Part shown: positions 49,001 to 57,203 of the stretch, in pieces
Position numbering within the stretch: the first letter of the stretch is position 1
Layout of the letters: every line of letters begins with the position of its first letter
Source: Chloroflexota bacterium
GTDB lineage: Bacteria > Chloroflexota > Dehalococcoidia > GIF9 > AB-539-J10
Assembly: GCA_013388845.1 (NCBI GenBank)
Contig: JACAEN010000011.1
Coordinates: forward strand, 62,001-126,000
Direction of reading: 5' to 3'
Length of the DNA: 64,000 nucleotides
Position numbers and translations under genes: made by a program
The notes under the pieces: model-generated
Databases searched by the model: none
What the model saw: the letters and a program-made list of their open reading frames with translations, nothing else
What the model was told of the DNA's origin: nothing

Positions 49001-49093
49001 AAAGGCAGCTTTAAAGAGATAGAGTTGAGCTTTTCTGAGGAGAAGGCGAGACAGGAGGCTAAGCGTTGCTTAAGATGCGACCTGGAAAAGTAG
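46028..49093 (+). CDS. NuoF-GltD fusion: 2Fe-2S, FMN/NADH NuoF core, 4Fe-4S, GltD-like FAD/NAD(P) domain
   Basis: [117 protein letters not shown]. Confidence 0.94.
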   Translation: [1021 protein letters not shown]

Positions 49094-49096
49094 TGT

Positions 49097-49230
49097 AAAA
49101 AGCAAAAATAAAAGTGCAAAATGACTGAACAATAGGAAACAAAAAGCTGAGATGCAAAAAGCAGAGATACAAGGAAAGGTATGTAAAAGTTTTTTGATTT
49201 GTCATTTTGCTTTTTAACTTTTGACTTTTT
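49097..49230. repeat. Long imperfect inverted repeat in the nuoF-gltD/metV gap
   Basis: Arms aaaaagcaaaaataaaagtgcaaaatgac (49097-49125) and gtcattttgctttttaacttttgacttttt (49201-49230). Confidence 0.55.
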
Positions 49231-49247
49231 GAAGTGGGAGGTCAAGC

Positions 49248-49892
49248 ATGAAATCTATTACTAAGCAGAAGCCTTTTAAGGAAATCGAGCAGCAGTTAGG
49301 TGGGTTTGACCGAGTGTATATTGCTGGTTGTGGCACATGCACCACAATGACTAAAACTGGTGGAAAGGAAGAGGTCTTAGCAATGGGGAAGCGTCTCCAA
49401 GAACTGGGCAAGCTAGTCACCGGCTGGATAGTCATCCCGACCGCCTGTGATGAGATGACTGAAGTAGCTATTAAAGAAAATAATGGAGCCATTCAGAATG
49501 CCAACTGCATTCTGGTCATGGCGTGTGCTTTGGGAGTGCATAAGCTGAGTACCTATATTAACAAGCCGGTCATTCCAGCCCTGGATACTCTTTTCATAGG
49601 CGTCGAGGATGAGCCCGGCCACTTTCAGGAAGTCTGTGCTCAATGCGGTCAATGTGTCCTCGGGGAGACTGCTGGCATCTGTCCGTTGACAGCTTGTCAC
49701 AAGGGTTTGCTAAATGGCCCATGTGGTGGCACCAACAATGGTAAGTGCGAAGTGGATAAAGAAAAGGATTGTGCCTGGACTCTTATATATCAGCGACTAA
49801 AAGAACAGGGCCGGCTGGATTTGATGCGTAAATATTATTCCCCCAGAGATTACAACGTGGCACCCAGGCCACGAATGACCCAGATTACGTGA
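49248..49892 (+). CDS. metV: Methylenetetrahydrofolate reductase C-terminal-domain protein (MetV-like)
   Basis: YIAGCGTCTTMTKTGGKEEV; CAQCGQCVLGETAGICPLTACHKGLLNGPCGGTNNGKCEV; directly upstream of metF. Confidence 0.92.
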   Translation: MKSITKQKPFKEIEQQLGGFDRVYIAGCGTCTTMTKTGGKEEVLAMGKRLQELGKLVTGWIVIPTACDEMTEVAIKENNGAIQNANCILVMACALGVHKLSTYINKPVIPALDTLFIGVEDEPGHFQEVCAQCGQCVLGETAGICPLTACHKGLLNGPCGGTNNGKCEVDKEKDCAWTLIYQRLKEQGRLDLMRKYYSPRDYNVAPRPRMTQIT

Positions 49893-49902
49893 AGGAGGAG
49901 CT

Positions 49903-50793
49903 ATGGCACCGAGTTTTAAGGAAGTTCTCAAATCTGGCAAATTTGTGGTGACCAGCGAAATCGGTCCCCCCAAGGGGACCAACATTGAGAAGATGCTTCA
50001 TCATATTGACCTTCTCAAGGATAAAGTGGACGCACTGAATGTTACTGACCATCAGAGTTCCGTAATGCGTTTTCCCTCTATTGGTGGCTGTCTGGCTATC
50101 AAGGAACGAGGCGGCGAGCCTATATTGCAAATGACTTGCCGCGACCGTAATCGCCTTGCTCTTCAAGCCGAGCTTCTCTTCGCCTACACCAGAGGCATCA
50201 GAAATGTCCTCTGCCTAACGGGAGATGCAGTTGTTGTGGGTGACCATAAGGCGGCCAAGGGCGTTTTCGACCTGGATTCAACACAATTGCTGAGGATGAT
50301 TCGGCAGATGGAATCAGGCAAAGACCTGGGAGGGAATGAACTCGACGGGACTGTGGAGTTCTGTGCTGGAGCCATAGTCACACCGGAAGCAAACCCGATT
50401 GAGCCTCAATTGATGAAATTTGAAAAGAAGGTTGAAGCTGGTGCCGAATTCTTCCAGACTCAGGCCATCTATGACCTGGACAAATTTGCCAAGTTTATGC
50501 AATATGCCCGCCAATTCCCGGTCAAGATACTAGCGGGCATTATTCTGCTTGTGTCAGCCAGGATGGCGAAGTATATGACCGAAAATGTCCCGGGCGTCTT
50601 TGTGCCTCAAAACTTGATTGATGAACTAGCAGCTGCCCCCAAAGGCGAGGCGCTCAATAAGGGCATAGAAATCGCGGGCCGGATGATTGCCACTATAAAA
50701 AAGGAAGCTATGTGTGATGGAGTCCATGTCATGGCTATAGGCAAGGAAGAGGTGGTTCCCGACATTCTGAAAGCCGCGGGCCTTGCCGCCTAG
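49903..50793 (+). CDS. metF: Methylenetetrahydrofolate reductase
   Basis: FVVTSEIGPPKGTNIEKML...EPILQMTCRDRNRLALQAELLFAYTRGIRNVLCLTGD. Confidence 0.94.
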   Translation: MAPSFKEVLKSGKFVVTSEIGPPKGTNIEKMLHHIDLLKDKVDALNVTDHQSSVMRFPSIGGCLAIKERGGEPILQMTCRDRNRLALQAELLFAYTRGIRNVLCLTGDAVVVGDHKAAKGVFDLDSTQLLRMIRQMESGKDLGGNELDGTVEFCAGAIVTPEANPIEPQLMKFEKKVEAGAEFFQTQAIYDLDKFAKFMQYARQFPVKILAGIILLVSARMAKYMTENVPGVFVPQNLIDELAAAPKGEALNKGIEIAGRMIATIKKEAMCDGVHVMAIGKEEVVPDILKAAGLAA

Positions 50794-50810
50794 TATCCCA
50801 TGAAAATCGA

Positions 50811-51500
50811 ATGAGCATATCTCTAACAAGATTCATCAAGGATGTACTGAGGAAGCCTGAAGCAATCCCAACCCCTGGTGCCATATTCTACAATGCGACA
50901 GTGGCAAAAGTTCTGCGCAAGCCTGAAACAAAGATAGCTAAAGACCTAGTGGAAAAGATGGGAAACGGCACTATTCTGGATTTAGGTTCGGGAACAGGTT
51001 ATTTGGCAATAGAGATTGCCAAGGGGTCACCCAGCTTACAGGTCTATGGCATCGATCTCAGCAGGCAAATGGTCAAGATTGCCACACGTCATGCCCAAGG
51101 CATTGATAATGCTCGATTTGTTTTTGGCAATGCAGCCAAACTCCCTTTCAAGGATAATTCAATAGACCTTGTGATTAGTACGGGCGCTTCGCATCATTGG
51201 AAGACACCACGCACGGTGTTCGATGAATGCTATCGGGTGCTAAAAACTGGCAAGGAAGCTTGGATATATGATGGGTGTCCTGAGGTATTCCGCAACCCGG
51301 CTGATAGAAGAAAAGTGAACGAGGAATATGGGTTCTTTGTTGGCCGATTCGGGCCCAGAGTCTCTACACTACATGGTTTCACCAGGGAAGAATACCAGAC
51401 CGTGATTAAGGGTATGCTGGAGCAAACGGCATTCAAAGGCAATTACCAGATGGCGCTAACAGATATCTGGATGAAGATTACGCTTAAGAAGCGCCCGTAA
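50811..51500 (+). CDS. Class I SAM-dependent methyltransferase
   Basis: ILDLGSGTGYLAIEIAKGSPSLQVYGIDLSRQMVKIA. Confidence 0.9.
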   Translation: MSISLTRFIKDVLRKPEAIPTPGAIFYNATVAKVLRKPETKIAKDLVEKMGNGTILDLGSGTGYLAIEIAKGSPSLQVYGIDLSRQMVKIATRHAQGIDNARFVFGNAAKLPFKDNSIDLVISTGASHHWKTPRTVFDECYRVLKTGKEAWIYDGCPEVFRNPADRRKVNEEYGFFVGRFGPRVSTLHGFTREEYQTVIKGMLEQTAFKGNYQMALTDIWMKITLKKRP

Positions 51501-51549
51501 GCGCGTTTGCCGGTTCGCGACTTTCTGGTTGTTTATCACATTCAAAGTT

Positions 51550-51592
51550 GGGGTGAGAGGATCTGAGCCTCCGACCACCTGAACCCCATTCA
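51550..51592 (-). repeat. Degenerate 3'-half copy of tRNA-Pro, possible att remnant
   Basis: 43 bp matching 55809-55851 with 2 mismatches by eye, same orientation. Confidence 0.8.
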
Positions 51593-51774
51593 CTCTAGAA
51601 AAAAGGTAGAGCCCACTCGCCTCCTTTATGAATGAGCAACCTTAAAATCGAAATGGGCTATGCCCAGCTCGCCCTCCGGGCGGATGTAGGTATCCGCACT
51701 GGAGTTTTTGCTCGTCCAGATGCCCTTTGGGAACCTAGACAAAAAGGCAGAATATATGTATCATCTTAGGCGCT

Positions 51775-52791
51775 ATGATAGTGGAGATGAGAAAAAATGC
51801 CACTCCGGAGGAGATAAACGGGGTGGTGCAGAAGGCTAAATCGCTGGGACTGGGCACCCAGTTGAATGTGGGCACCGACAAGACAGTAGTGGCTTTACTG
51901 GGAAGCAACACAGGGCAGTTATCTACCGACATCTTCGCCGTGCTCCCTGGAGTGGAGAACGTAGCCCGGATTATGAAACCTTACAAGCTCGCCTCCCGCG
52001 AATTCAAGCCACAGGACAGCGTGGTTTCCGTTAGCGGGATCGAGATCGGGAGCAAGCAAATTGTGGTTATGGCCGGGCCCTGTGCTGTGGAAAACGAAGA
52101 ACAGCTCATGAAGGCGGCCACGGCTGTGAAAGAAGGCGGAGCCTGTATTTTGCGCGGTGGTGCCTTCAAACCACGCACCTCCCCCTTTAGCTTTCAGGGG
52201 CTGGAGAAGGCCGGCTTGGAGCTGCTGGCGAGAGCTAGAGAGCAGTTTAACATACCTGTAGTTACCGAGGTGGTGGACGCCCACGATGTGAGCCTGGTGT
52301 CCAAGTATGCGGATATCCTTCAAGTCGGGTCCCGAAATATGCAAAACTTCGCCCTGCTAACCGCACTTGGGAAGAGTAAGCACCCCGTCTTATTGAAACG
52401 GGGGTTCTCATGCACCGTTGCTGAATGGCTGACAGCGGCCGACTATTTGCTAGCAGAGGGGAACAACCAGGTTATTTTGTGCGAGAGAGGGATCAGGACC
52501 TTTGAGCCCAGCACTCGCTTTTCTCTCGATGTGTGCTCTATACCCGTGATTAAAAGATCCAGCCACCTGCCTCTAATCGTCGATCCCAGCCATGCTGCCG
52601 GTCACTATGCTCTGGTTCCAGCGATAGCCAAGGCCGCCATAGCTGCCGGTGCCGATGGGCTTCTCATCGAGGTTCACCCCAACCCCAAGGAAGCCCTCGT
52701 AGATGGCCTTCAGTCCCTTACTCCATCGGACTTCGCCAGATTGATGAAGGAACTCAGGCTAGTTGCCAAATCGGTAGGCAGATACATCTAG
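51775..52791 (+). CDS. aroF: 3-deoxy-7-phosphoheptulonate synthase
   Basis: VVMAGPCAVENEEQLMKAA...LRGGAFKPRTSPFSFQGL; LKRGFSCTVAEWL; VDPSHAAGH. Confidence 0.95.
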   Translation: MIVEMRKNATPEEINGVVQKAKSLGLGTQLNVGTDKTVVALLGSNTGQLSTDIFAVLPGVENVARIMKPYKLASREFKPQDSVVSVSGIEIGSKQIVVMAGPCAVENEEQLMKAATAVKEGGACILRGGAFKPRTSPFSFQGLEKAGLELLARAREQFNIPVVTEVVDAHDVSLVSKYADILQVGSRNMQNFALLTALGKSKHPVLLKRGFSCTVAEWLTAADYLLAEGNNQVILCERGIRTFEPSTRFSLDVCSIPVIKRSSHLPLIVDPSHAAGHYALVPAIAKAAIAAGADGLLIEVHPNPKEALVDGLQSLTPSDFARLMKELRLVAKSVGRYI

Positions 52792-53017
52792 TCAGGCCTC
52801 TCAGTCTCCGGTGGTCAGGGAGGGCCTATTCACCATCCCCCTGATTGGATCGGCAGTAAGGCAACCGCTATTCTTGACAGAAGCTGCTGCGTTTGGTAAC
52901 CTTGAGCCCACTTTTTTAAGAGTTTCCTCAGAGAACTCTGAAGCCCGGATAAGGCCGCACTTCTCAGGGTTTCTTGTTTAGCCAGGAGCGACCGAGTTTA
53001 ATAAGGGTAGAGATTAC

Positions 53018-53959
53018 ATGACTGACAAAAGGTACCGCCACATCAGCATTACCCCTAATTTCTATCAATTAGGCACTCCGTCTTTCCCCGCCTACCTGTC
53101 CCTGGGAGACGATGGGATGATTATCGAAGGGGGGACGGGGGCTACCTTCGTTATCATCCTTAATCAGCTAAAGGAACTGGGTATTGAGGCGGAGCGCATC
53201 AAATACCTGTTCCTGACCCACACCCATGCTGACCACATCGGGGCAATACCTCGCCTGAGAAGAATATGGCCTCATCTGAAGGTTGTAGCCAGCCCGGTAG
53301 GAGAAAAGCTGTTGACCAGGCTGGTCACAAAGGAGGAGGCACTGAAGGAATTTGTTGAGGTAGACCGCAGCATCGCCAGGATTATGCTCTCCAAAGGCCA
53401 GATTGACGCTGTCCCCCCCGAGCTGGATAGCTATAAATTTGGCGTGGATATGGTGGTTAAGGAAGGTGACCGTCTTGACCTTGGCTCAGGAGTATCGTGG
53501 ACTGTTTATGAGACCCCGGGGCATTCGCCGTGCCATACCTCCCTGCACAATGAAAGGGAGGGGACACTGGTCATCGGAGACGCCACCGGATTCTACCTAC
53601 CTGAAAAGGACATTTTCTGGCCCAATTACTTCCACTCTCTCGAGGCCTACTGCAGCAGCATCCGGAAGCTCGCATCACTGCCGGCCCAGAGAGGAGCCTT
53701 AAGTCACAACGGTGTCATTGAAGGCGGGATCAAACGTTATTTTCGGAAGGCCATCAGGGCGACGGAGTCCTACCATCAGGAGATGATGGCCAGGCTGGAC
53801 AGGGGGGAAGCCCTTGATGAGATTGCTCTGGAAAAGGCGAAGTGGGTGGTCACCTTTACCGCTCTGCTACCATTTGAGGGAATAAAGGCACTGGCCGCGC
53901 TGCTGGTCAGACGTTCCCAGTCCGCAGTCGTCAGTGAAGGCATGTTAGCCATCCCGTAA
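53018..53959 (+). CDS. MBL-fold metallo-hydrolase
   Basis: FLTHTHADHIGAIPRLRRIWP; YETPGHSPCHTSLH; VIGDATGFY. Confidence 0.9.
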   Translation: MTDKRYRHISITPNFYQLGTPSFPAYLSLGDDGMIIEGGTGATFVIILNQLKELGIEAERIKYLFLTHTHADHIGAIPRLRRIWPHLKVVASPVGEKLLTRLVTKEEALKEFVEVDRSIARIMLSKGQIDAVPPELDSYKFGVDMVVKEGDRLDLGSGVSWTVYETPGHSPCHTSLHNEREGTLVIGDATGFYLPEKDIFWPNYFHSLEAYCSSIRKLASLPAQRGALSHNGVIEGGIKRYFRKAIRATESYHQEMMARLDRGEALDEIALEKAKWVVTFTALLPFEGIKALAALLVRRSQSAVVSEGMLAIP

Positions 53960-54202
53960 TGGATAATATAACTATGGCGTGGTGAGGCAGATGCAAGAGA
54001 TAAAGCGTGTTGAAATAGAAGCAACCACACAATTTGAGACGATTATGTCACAACACTTCCTGGAGCTAGACGAGGCAGCACAGACTAACCTCCACCACAG
54101 CTCACCAGGGCCTATGGGGCCGCCCCCATCGCCCGCGAGTCACTCGCTTGATATGTCGGCATGGCTGGTAATATACTCAGATAGCACCAAGCTGGAGAGA
54201 AA

Positions 54203-55627
54203 GTGATGCCGAAAGGACAGCCCGGTACCAGAAGCAATTACGGTCGGGTTACTGATGAGGTTGTGGCCCGGCTGGCCGCCATAGTCGGCAATAAGAATGT
54301 CCTGACGGGAGAAGAGCGGGAGAACTACACCCGCGATGAGATGCCCGGAAAAAGGTCTTTCCTCCCCGAGGTAGTGGTAAAACCTGAAAACAGCCGTTCC
54401 GTAGCCGAAATACTGAAACTGGCCAACGAGAAAGTTATCCCGGTCACTCCTCGAGGGGGAGGGACTGGTCTCTCCGGTGGGGCAGCCCCCATCTATGGAG
54501 GTATCGTCCTCTCGCTGGAGAAGATGAACCGTATACTGGAGATTGACAAGGTCAACTTTGTGGCTACTGTCGAGGCTGGCGTTCTCCTCTCTGATTTACT
54601 CGAAGCTGTGAACGAGCAGGGACTCTATTATCCACTATACCCCGGCGAGGCCAGTGCTGCTATCGGTGGTAACGTGGCGACCAATGCTGGCGGAATGAAC
54701 GCCGTGAAGTACGGCGTTACCCGGCATTTTGTCCTGGGACTGGAAATAGTGTTGCCCACCGGCGAAATAATCCAGACCGGGGGTAAGTTCGTTAAATGCT
54801 CTACCGCCTACGACCTCACACAGTTAATCGTCGGCTCAGAGGGCACCCTGGCGGTGATTACCAAGGTCCTGCTGAGGCTGGTTACCCCGCCAAGGAAGAC
54901 GGAAATGCTCTTCGTTCCCTTCCACAGCCTCCGTGCTGCCATAGGCTCTGTCCCTGACATACTACAGCGGGGGATACTCCCGGTGGGCATAGAGTTTATG
55001 GAGAGGGACATGATCAACCTGGCCGAGCAGTATACGGGTAAAGAAATTCCCCTCCATGACCATGAGGCCTTTCTTATGATTCTTCTGGAGGGGGAAAATG
55101 ACAAGGAGATTCACCGGCAGGCCAATGAAATCGCCTCAATCTGCCTGAACAATGGTGCCGTTGATGTCTTTATGCCAGCCGGCAGCCGGGCCAAAAGGGA
55201 CCTGCTGGAGGCTAGGGAGAAATTTTACTATGCCTTGCAGCGTTTCGGCATGGTGGACTTCGCCGACGTTGTTGTGCCTCGGAGCAACATAGCAGAGTTT
55301 GTGGAGACAGCACACCGGATGGGAGAAGAGCACCAGATACCCATCATCGCCCTGGGACATGCCGGGGATGGCAACGTACACCTGACACTAATGGGCCAGG
55401 CAGGAGGCGAAGACGAGGCGGGGGTAAAAAAGCTTCTCAGCAAGCTCTGTCAGGTGGGGGTGTCGCTGGGTGGCACGATATCTGGGGAGCACGGCCTTGG
55501 CTTTGCCAAAAAAGATTATCTGCCTATAGCTGACAGTGCCAGTAAGATAGAGTTGATGAAAAGAATCAAGAGGGCATTTGATCCTAAGGGTATTATGAAC
55601 CCGGGCAAGATTTTCAGCCTGGAGTAA
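54203..55627 (+). CDS. GlcD-type FAD-binding oxidase (glycolate/D-lactate dehydrogenase-like)
   Basis: VTPRGGGTGLSGGAAPIYGGIVLSLEKMNRILEID; GGNVATNAGGMNAVKYGVTRHFVLGLE; GTISGEHGLGFAKKDYL. Confidence 0.93.
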   Translation: MMPKGQPGTRSNYGRVTDEVVARLAAIVGNKNVLTGEERENYTRDEMPGKRSFLPEVVVKPENSRSVAEILKLANEKVIPVTPRGGGTGLSGGAAPIYGGIVLSLEKMNRILEIDKVNFVATVEAGVLLSDLLEAVNEQGLYYPLYPGEASAAIGGNVATNAGGMNAVKYGVTRHFVLGLEIVLPTGEIIQTGGKFVKCSTAYDLTQLIVGSEGTLAVITKVLLRLVTPPRKTEMLFVPFHSLRAAIGSVPDILQRGILPVGIEFMERDMINLAEQYTGKEIPLHDHEAFLMILLEGENDKEIHRQANEIASICLNNGAVDVFMPAGSRAKRDLLEAREKFYYALQRFGMVDFADVVVPRSNIAEFVETAHRMGEEHQIPIIALGHAGDGNVHLTLMGQAGGEDEAGVKKLLSKLCQVGVSLGGTISGEHGLGFAKKDYLPIADSASKIELMKRIKRAFDPKGIMNPGKIFSLE

Positions 55628-55806
55628 CCGGGCAGAATGGAGACCAGCAATGGGACTCTCCGACAGAATTAAGGCAAGCATGGCCGAGGGCTCCCTGGAT
55701 AAGGCGCATGCTTGGGTAGGGGACAATCCTCAATCGGCAGCACAGAAGGTTGATGATTTTAGAGAGGCAAAAATCAATCCGTTAGCACAGTCTAGAAATC
55801 CAGAAA

Positions 55807-55880
55807 TCGGGGTGAGAGGATTTGAACCTCCGACCACCTGAACCCCATTCAGGTGCGCTACCAGGCTGCGCTACACCCCG
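55807..55880 (-). tRNA. tRNA-Pro (anticodon GGG)
   Basis: CGGGGTGTAGCGCAGCCTGGTAGCGCACCTGAATGGGGTTCAGGTGGTCGGAGGTTCAAATCCTCTCACCCCGA; acceptor CGGGGTG/CACCCCG. Confidence 0.96.
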
Positions 55881-55954
55881 TCGCCGCGACCTGCCTAAAT
55901 ATGTTATCATACTCGCCACAACAAAGAAAACATCAGATTGGCAGGTTGTGACTC

Positions 55955-57199
55955 TTGGCTAAGAAACAAAAGAAGGCTACGCCTGAGCGAGTCCCCACTA
56001 AACGCCAACTGTCCAAATGGCAGCGTGAGGAGAAAATACGCCGAATTGCGATAATCGCCTCCGCTGTTTTCCTGGCAGGCATTTTGAGCTGGGTAGGCTA
56101 TAAGTCTTATGAGGATTATCGGGCCAGGACTGCAGCGTGGCGTGAGGTCGTGATCGAAGTAAATGATGTCTCCTTTACTATGGAATACTTTGTAGATATG
56201 CTCGATGTTTACACTAAAGGCATCGACTCTGAAACGCTCAATTTATGGGGCGATTATATCGCTGGCATGGTTGCTAATATGCTTATCCAGTCGGAGTTAA
56301 CAAGACAAGGGGCTGAAAATCTGGGCATTCACGTTACTTCTGCTGAAATAGATAGGGGGCTACAAGAACGTGGATGGCCCAACGATAGGGTATATAGGGA
56401 CATAGTTGCCGCCAACTTATCGCAGGAAAAGCTTCAGAATTACTTTGGTTTGAATCTAACTGACACGATGGAGCAAGCTCGTGTGCAAGTAATGCTTGTA
56501 GAGAGCGAAGAGGTGGCTGCTAAGTTGATAGCTCAGATCGAGCCTTGTAGCAACATCACTGTTTTTGCCGCGGAGTATTCCTGTAACTCCTCCGTCGAAG
56601 GCGATTTGGGCTGGCTGCCCAGGGAACTGATGCCTAATACCTTAATTGCTGATGCCGCCTTTAACCTTACCCTCTGCGATATAAGTTCGCCTATTTATGA
56701 TAAAGATGCGATCAAAGACGTTGGCTACTGGCTTATAGAAGTTACTGATAAACAAGGTGAAAAGATAAAAGCCAGAGCCATGCTGCTGGGTAGCGAGGAG
56801 GAGGCAGAGCGCGTTAAATCTGAATTAGCTAGTGGAAACTTCAGCTCTCTAGCCCAGAAATACTCTCAGCATAAAAGCAAAACCGAGGGTGGTGAGCTTG
56901 GTTTGTTAGGACGAGGCGATATGGGCAGTGATACCTTCGACGCAGTTGCCTTCAACATTACTGCTAATGAGGTAAGCGAGCCAGTCAAAGATGTGTCTGT
57001 CCAAACAACTGGTGGCTATTGGCTAGTTATGGTTGTCGATAGAGGTGTGCAGGACCTTGATGAGGAGACCAGGGAAAAGCTGATAGATAAGCGGTTGAAC
57101 GACTGGTTTGAGGAATGGAGAAAGAATAGCACAATTGAAAACATGTTGACTACGGAGAAGAAATCCTGGGCTGTAAACAAGGTTTTGCAAGGGAGATAG
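55955..57199 (+). CDS. Membrane-anchored SurA/PrsA-like peptidyl-prolyl isomerase
   Basis: N-terminal basic region and TM; parvulin motifs ASGNFSSLAQKYSQHKSKTEGGELGLLGRGDM. Confidence 0.88.
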   Translation: MAKKQKKATPERVPTKRQLSKWQREEKIRRIAIIASAVFLAGILSWVGYKSYEDYRARTAAWREVVIEVNDVSFTMEYFVDMLDVYTKGIDSETLNLWGDYIAGMVANMLIQSELTRQGAENLGIHVTSAEIDRGLQERGWPNDRVYRDIVAANLSQEKLQNYFGLNLTDTMEQARVQVMLVESEEVAAKLIAQIEPCSNITVFAAEYSCNSSVEGDLGWLPRELMPNTLIADAAFNLTLCDISSPIYDKDAIKDVGYWLIEVTDKQGEKIKARAMLLGSEEEAERVKSELASGNFSSLAQKYSQHKSKTEGGELGLLGRGDMGSDTFDAVAFNITANEVSEPVKDVSVQTTGGYWLVMVVDRGVQDLDEETREKLIDKRLNDWFEEWRKNSTIENMLTTEKKSWAVNKVLQGR

Positions 57200-57203
57200 C
57201 ACC

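Noticed and set aside
51600-51775. Possible structured leader (riboswitch/T-box) upstream of aroF
   Set aside because: Some short GC-rich hairpins (cgccctccgggcgg) but no recognised T-box or riboswitch consensus
53979-54206. 75-aa plus-strand ORF before the GlcD-like gene
   Set aside because: No recognisable motif, low-complexity composition and no convincing RBS
55650-55841. 63-aa ORF ending NPEIGVRGFEPPTT
   Set aside because: Its C-terminus is an antisense read-through of the tRNA-Pro gene, a well-known artefact; the N-terminal part could be a remnant but cannot be supported
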